NCBI RefSeq assembly: GCF_030160655.1
Contig: NZ_BSOT01000005.1
Location: forward strand, 1,755,546 to 1,819,545
Direction of reading: 5' to 3'
From: Agaribacter marinus
Lineage (GTDB): Bacteria; Pseudomonadota; Gammaproteobacteria; Enterobacterales; Alteromonadaceae
DNA: 64,000 bases
The notes under the pieces were generated by a model. The model was not told the DNA's origin. It was given only the letters and a program-made list of their open reading frames with translations, and did not search any database. Shown one piece after another: positions 62,915-64,000 of the stretch; within the stretch, counting starts at the first letter, position 1; every line of letters starts with the position of its first letter. The translations under genes and the position numbers were made by a program.

Positions 62915-62954
62915 CATCAAGATATCCTGAGATGTCTTGCTGGGCTTTTTTTTT
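62911..62954 (+). terminator. Leader terminator (attenuator) before nrtA
   Basis: AGCCCATCAAGA (62911-62922) pairs with TCTTGCTGGGCT (62935-62946) with one T-C mismatch, an inner ATC/GAT pair, and a run of nine T (62946-62954). It ends 19 bases before the ATG of nrtA. Pairing of its 5' arm competes with P2. Confidence 0.9.
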
Positions 62955-62973
62955 GGCTTTAGAGGATTGAAAC

Positions 62974-64000
62974 ATGAAATTGCACAAACGACTTTCCAAC
63001 AACTTATTATCAGTTGGGTCGAAAGTATCAACATTACTTATCTCCTGTACCGCAGCACTTTCTCTTTCGGTGTCTGTTAATGCAGAAGAATTGGGCTGGC
63101 CAGAAAAAGAAGAACTGAAGTTTGGTTTTATCAAGCTTACAGATATGGCACCACTTGCAGTTGCCTATGAAAAAGGTTACTTCGAAGATGAAGGGCTTTA
63201 TGTCACATTAGAAGCGCAAGCAAACTGGAAAGTACTACTCGATCGCGTTATTGACGGTCAACTTGATGGTGCACATATGTTGGCAGGTCAGCCACTAGGT
63301 GCAACAATTGGTTTTGGTACTCAAGCACACATTATCACTGCGTTTAGTATGGATCTAAATGGTAACGGCATCACCGTATCAAATGACGTATGGGCCGAAA
63401 TGAAGAAGAATATTCCTCATGAAAATGGTAAGCCCGTGCACCCAATTAAAGCAGATGCACTCAAACCTGTTGTAGAAAAATATCAATCCGAAGGCAAGCC
63501 TTTTAATATGGGAATGGTTTTCCCAGTATCTACCCATAACTATGAGCTACGTTACTGGTTAGCTGCAGGTGGTATTCACCCTGGTTATTACGCACCGCAT
63601 AAAGGCGACACAAGTGGTCAAATTGATGCTGACGCATTGTTATCCGTTACACCTCCACCGCAAATGCCTGCGACGATGGAAGCTGGCACAATCTATGGTT
63701 ATTGCGTAGGTGAACCTTGGAACCAACAAGCAGTATTTAAAGGCATTGGTGTACCAGTTATCACTGACTACCAAATCTGGAAAAATAACCCTGAAAAAGT
63801 ATTCGGTGTAAGCAGTGATTGGGCGAAGAAAAATCCAAATACACATATTCGCGTTGTTAAAGCGATGATTCGTGCGGCAATGTGGTTAGATGAAAATAAC
63901 AATGCTAATCGCCCAGAAGCAGTAAAAATCCTTGCCAAAAGCCAGTATGTTGGTGCTAACGAAGAAGTTATCGCAAACAGTATGACCGGTACCTTTGAGT
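62974..64000 (+). CDS. nrtA: Nitrate ABC transporter substrate-binding protein (runs off the window)
   Basis: At least 342 residues, open at the right edge. AGAGGA lies seven bases before ATG. Sec signal peptide of about 37 residues ending SVSVNAEE, then [58 protein letters not shown] and [14 protein letters not shown], typical of NrtA/NasF nitrate-binding proteins. It captures nitrate in the periplasm for an ABC importer presumably encoded next, outside the window. Controlled by the sigma-54 promoter and NasT leader above. Confidence 0.95.
   Translation, partial: MKLHKRLSNNLLSVGSKVSTLLISCTAALSLSVSVNAEELGWPEKEELKFGFIKLTDMAPLAVAYEKGYFEDEGLYVTLEAQANWKVLLDRVIDGQLDGAHMLAGQPLGATIGFGTQAHIITAFSMDLNGNGITVSNDVWAEMKKNIPHENGKPVHPIKADALKPVVEKYQSEGKPFNMGMVFPVSTHNYELRYWLAAGGIHPGYYAPHKGDTSGQIDADALLSVTPPPQMPATMEAGTIYGYCVGEPWNQQAVFKGIGVPVITDYQIWKNNPEKVFGVSSDWAKKNPNTHIRVVKAMIRAAMWLDENNNANRPEAVKILAKSQYVGANEEVIANSMTGTFE

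Noticed and set aside
1-64000. tRNA, rRNA, CRISPR arrays, insertion sequences or prophage
   Set aside because: No cloverleaf-like conserved arms, spaced direct repeats, transposase or integrase frames were seen in the gaps or among the coding frames.

Overview
The window looks like chromosome of a marine gammaproteobacterium, probably Alteromonadales (Alteromonadaceae-like). This rests on the mixture of families present (a DUF3081 protein, an exosortase A polysaccharide locus, FadE, GlnE, HldE, and NasT-controlled nitrate assimilation) and on AT-rich DNA. It is an inference; no rRNA marker is present. I saw no tRNA, rRNA, CRISPR, transposase or phage genes.

Positions 1-18600 are dominated by an exosortase A (XrtA/EpsH) exopolysaccharide locus. 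A tightly packed minus-strand operon (12327 down to 431) carries, in order of transcription, the initiating sugar transferase, a polysaccharide deacetylase, exosortase A, an stp1-type glycosyltransferase, a hexapeptide acyltransferase, a 30-residue membrane peptide ORF, an O-antigen-ligase-like polymerase, an acyltransferase-3 protein, a GT4 glycosyltransferase, a pyruvyl transferase and a flippase. Divergently, 12570-17395 encodes the Wza-like exporter, chain-length regulator, tyrosine autokinase and an outer-membrane beta-barrel protein. The XrtA-associated ATPase follows on the opposite strand.

Positions 18700-35160 are mostly core or housekeeping genes: hldE, a GIY-YIG protein, a DUF350 protein, glnE, an ElyC/YdcF protein, a TcpQ-domain protein, lpxL, DUF3081, outer-membrane proteins with an outer-membrane lipoprotein-sorting homologue, fadE (with a FadR-like operator), tdk, an SDR and a BASS transporter. 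Positions 35204-40655 hold an unusual, translationally coupled three-gene operon: serine hydrolase, PHP phosphoesterase and lipoprotein.

Positions 40683-43815 hold a bufferin-type metallophore operon on the minus strand (BufA1 precursor, MNIO maturase BufB, BufC partner, DoxX), preceded by a YHS-domain lipoprotein. Next come an alkyltransferase-like protein, YjbQ, a DUF2780 protein, a YcaQ-type winged-helix glycosylase, a GH63-like and a GH2 glycoside hydrolase, and YchJ.

Positions 52950-64000 form a nitrate assimilation island: nirB-nirD-nasA-cobA-trpD2-like, then nasT-nasS, then the start of nrtA. The most striking non-coding finding is that nirB and nrtA share the same control layout. Each has tandem NtrC-like sites, a sigma-54 -24/-12 promoter, two adjacent ANTAR hairpins with hexaloops carrying A1 and G4, and an intrinsic terminator whose 5' arm overlaps the second hairpin. 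The cognate antiterminator NasT and sensor NasS lie between the two operons. Nitrogen limitation (NtrC) and nitrate (NasS/NasT) would thus both be needed for expression.
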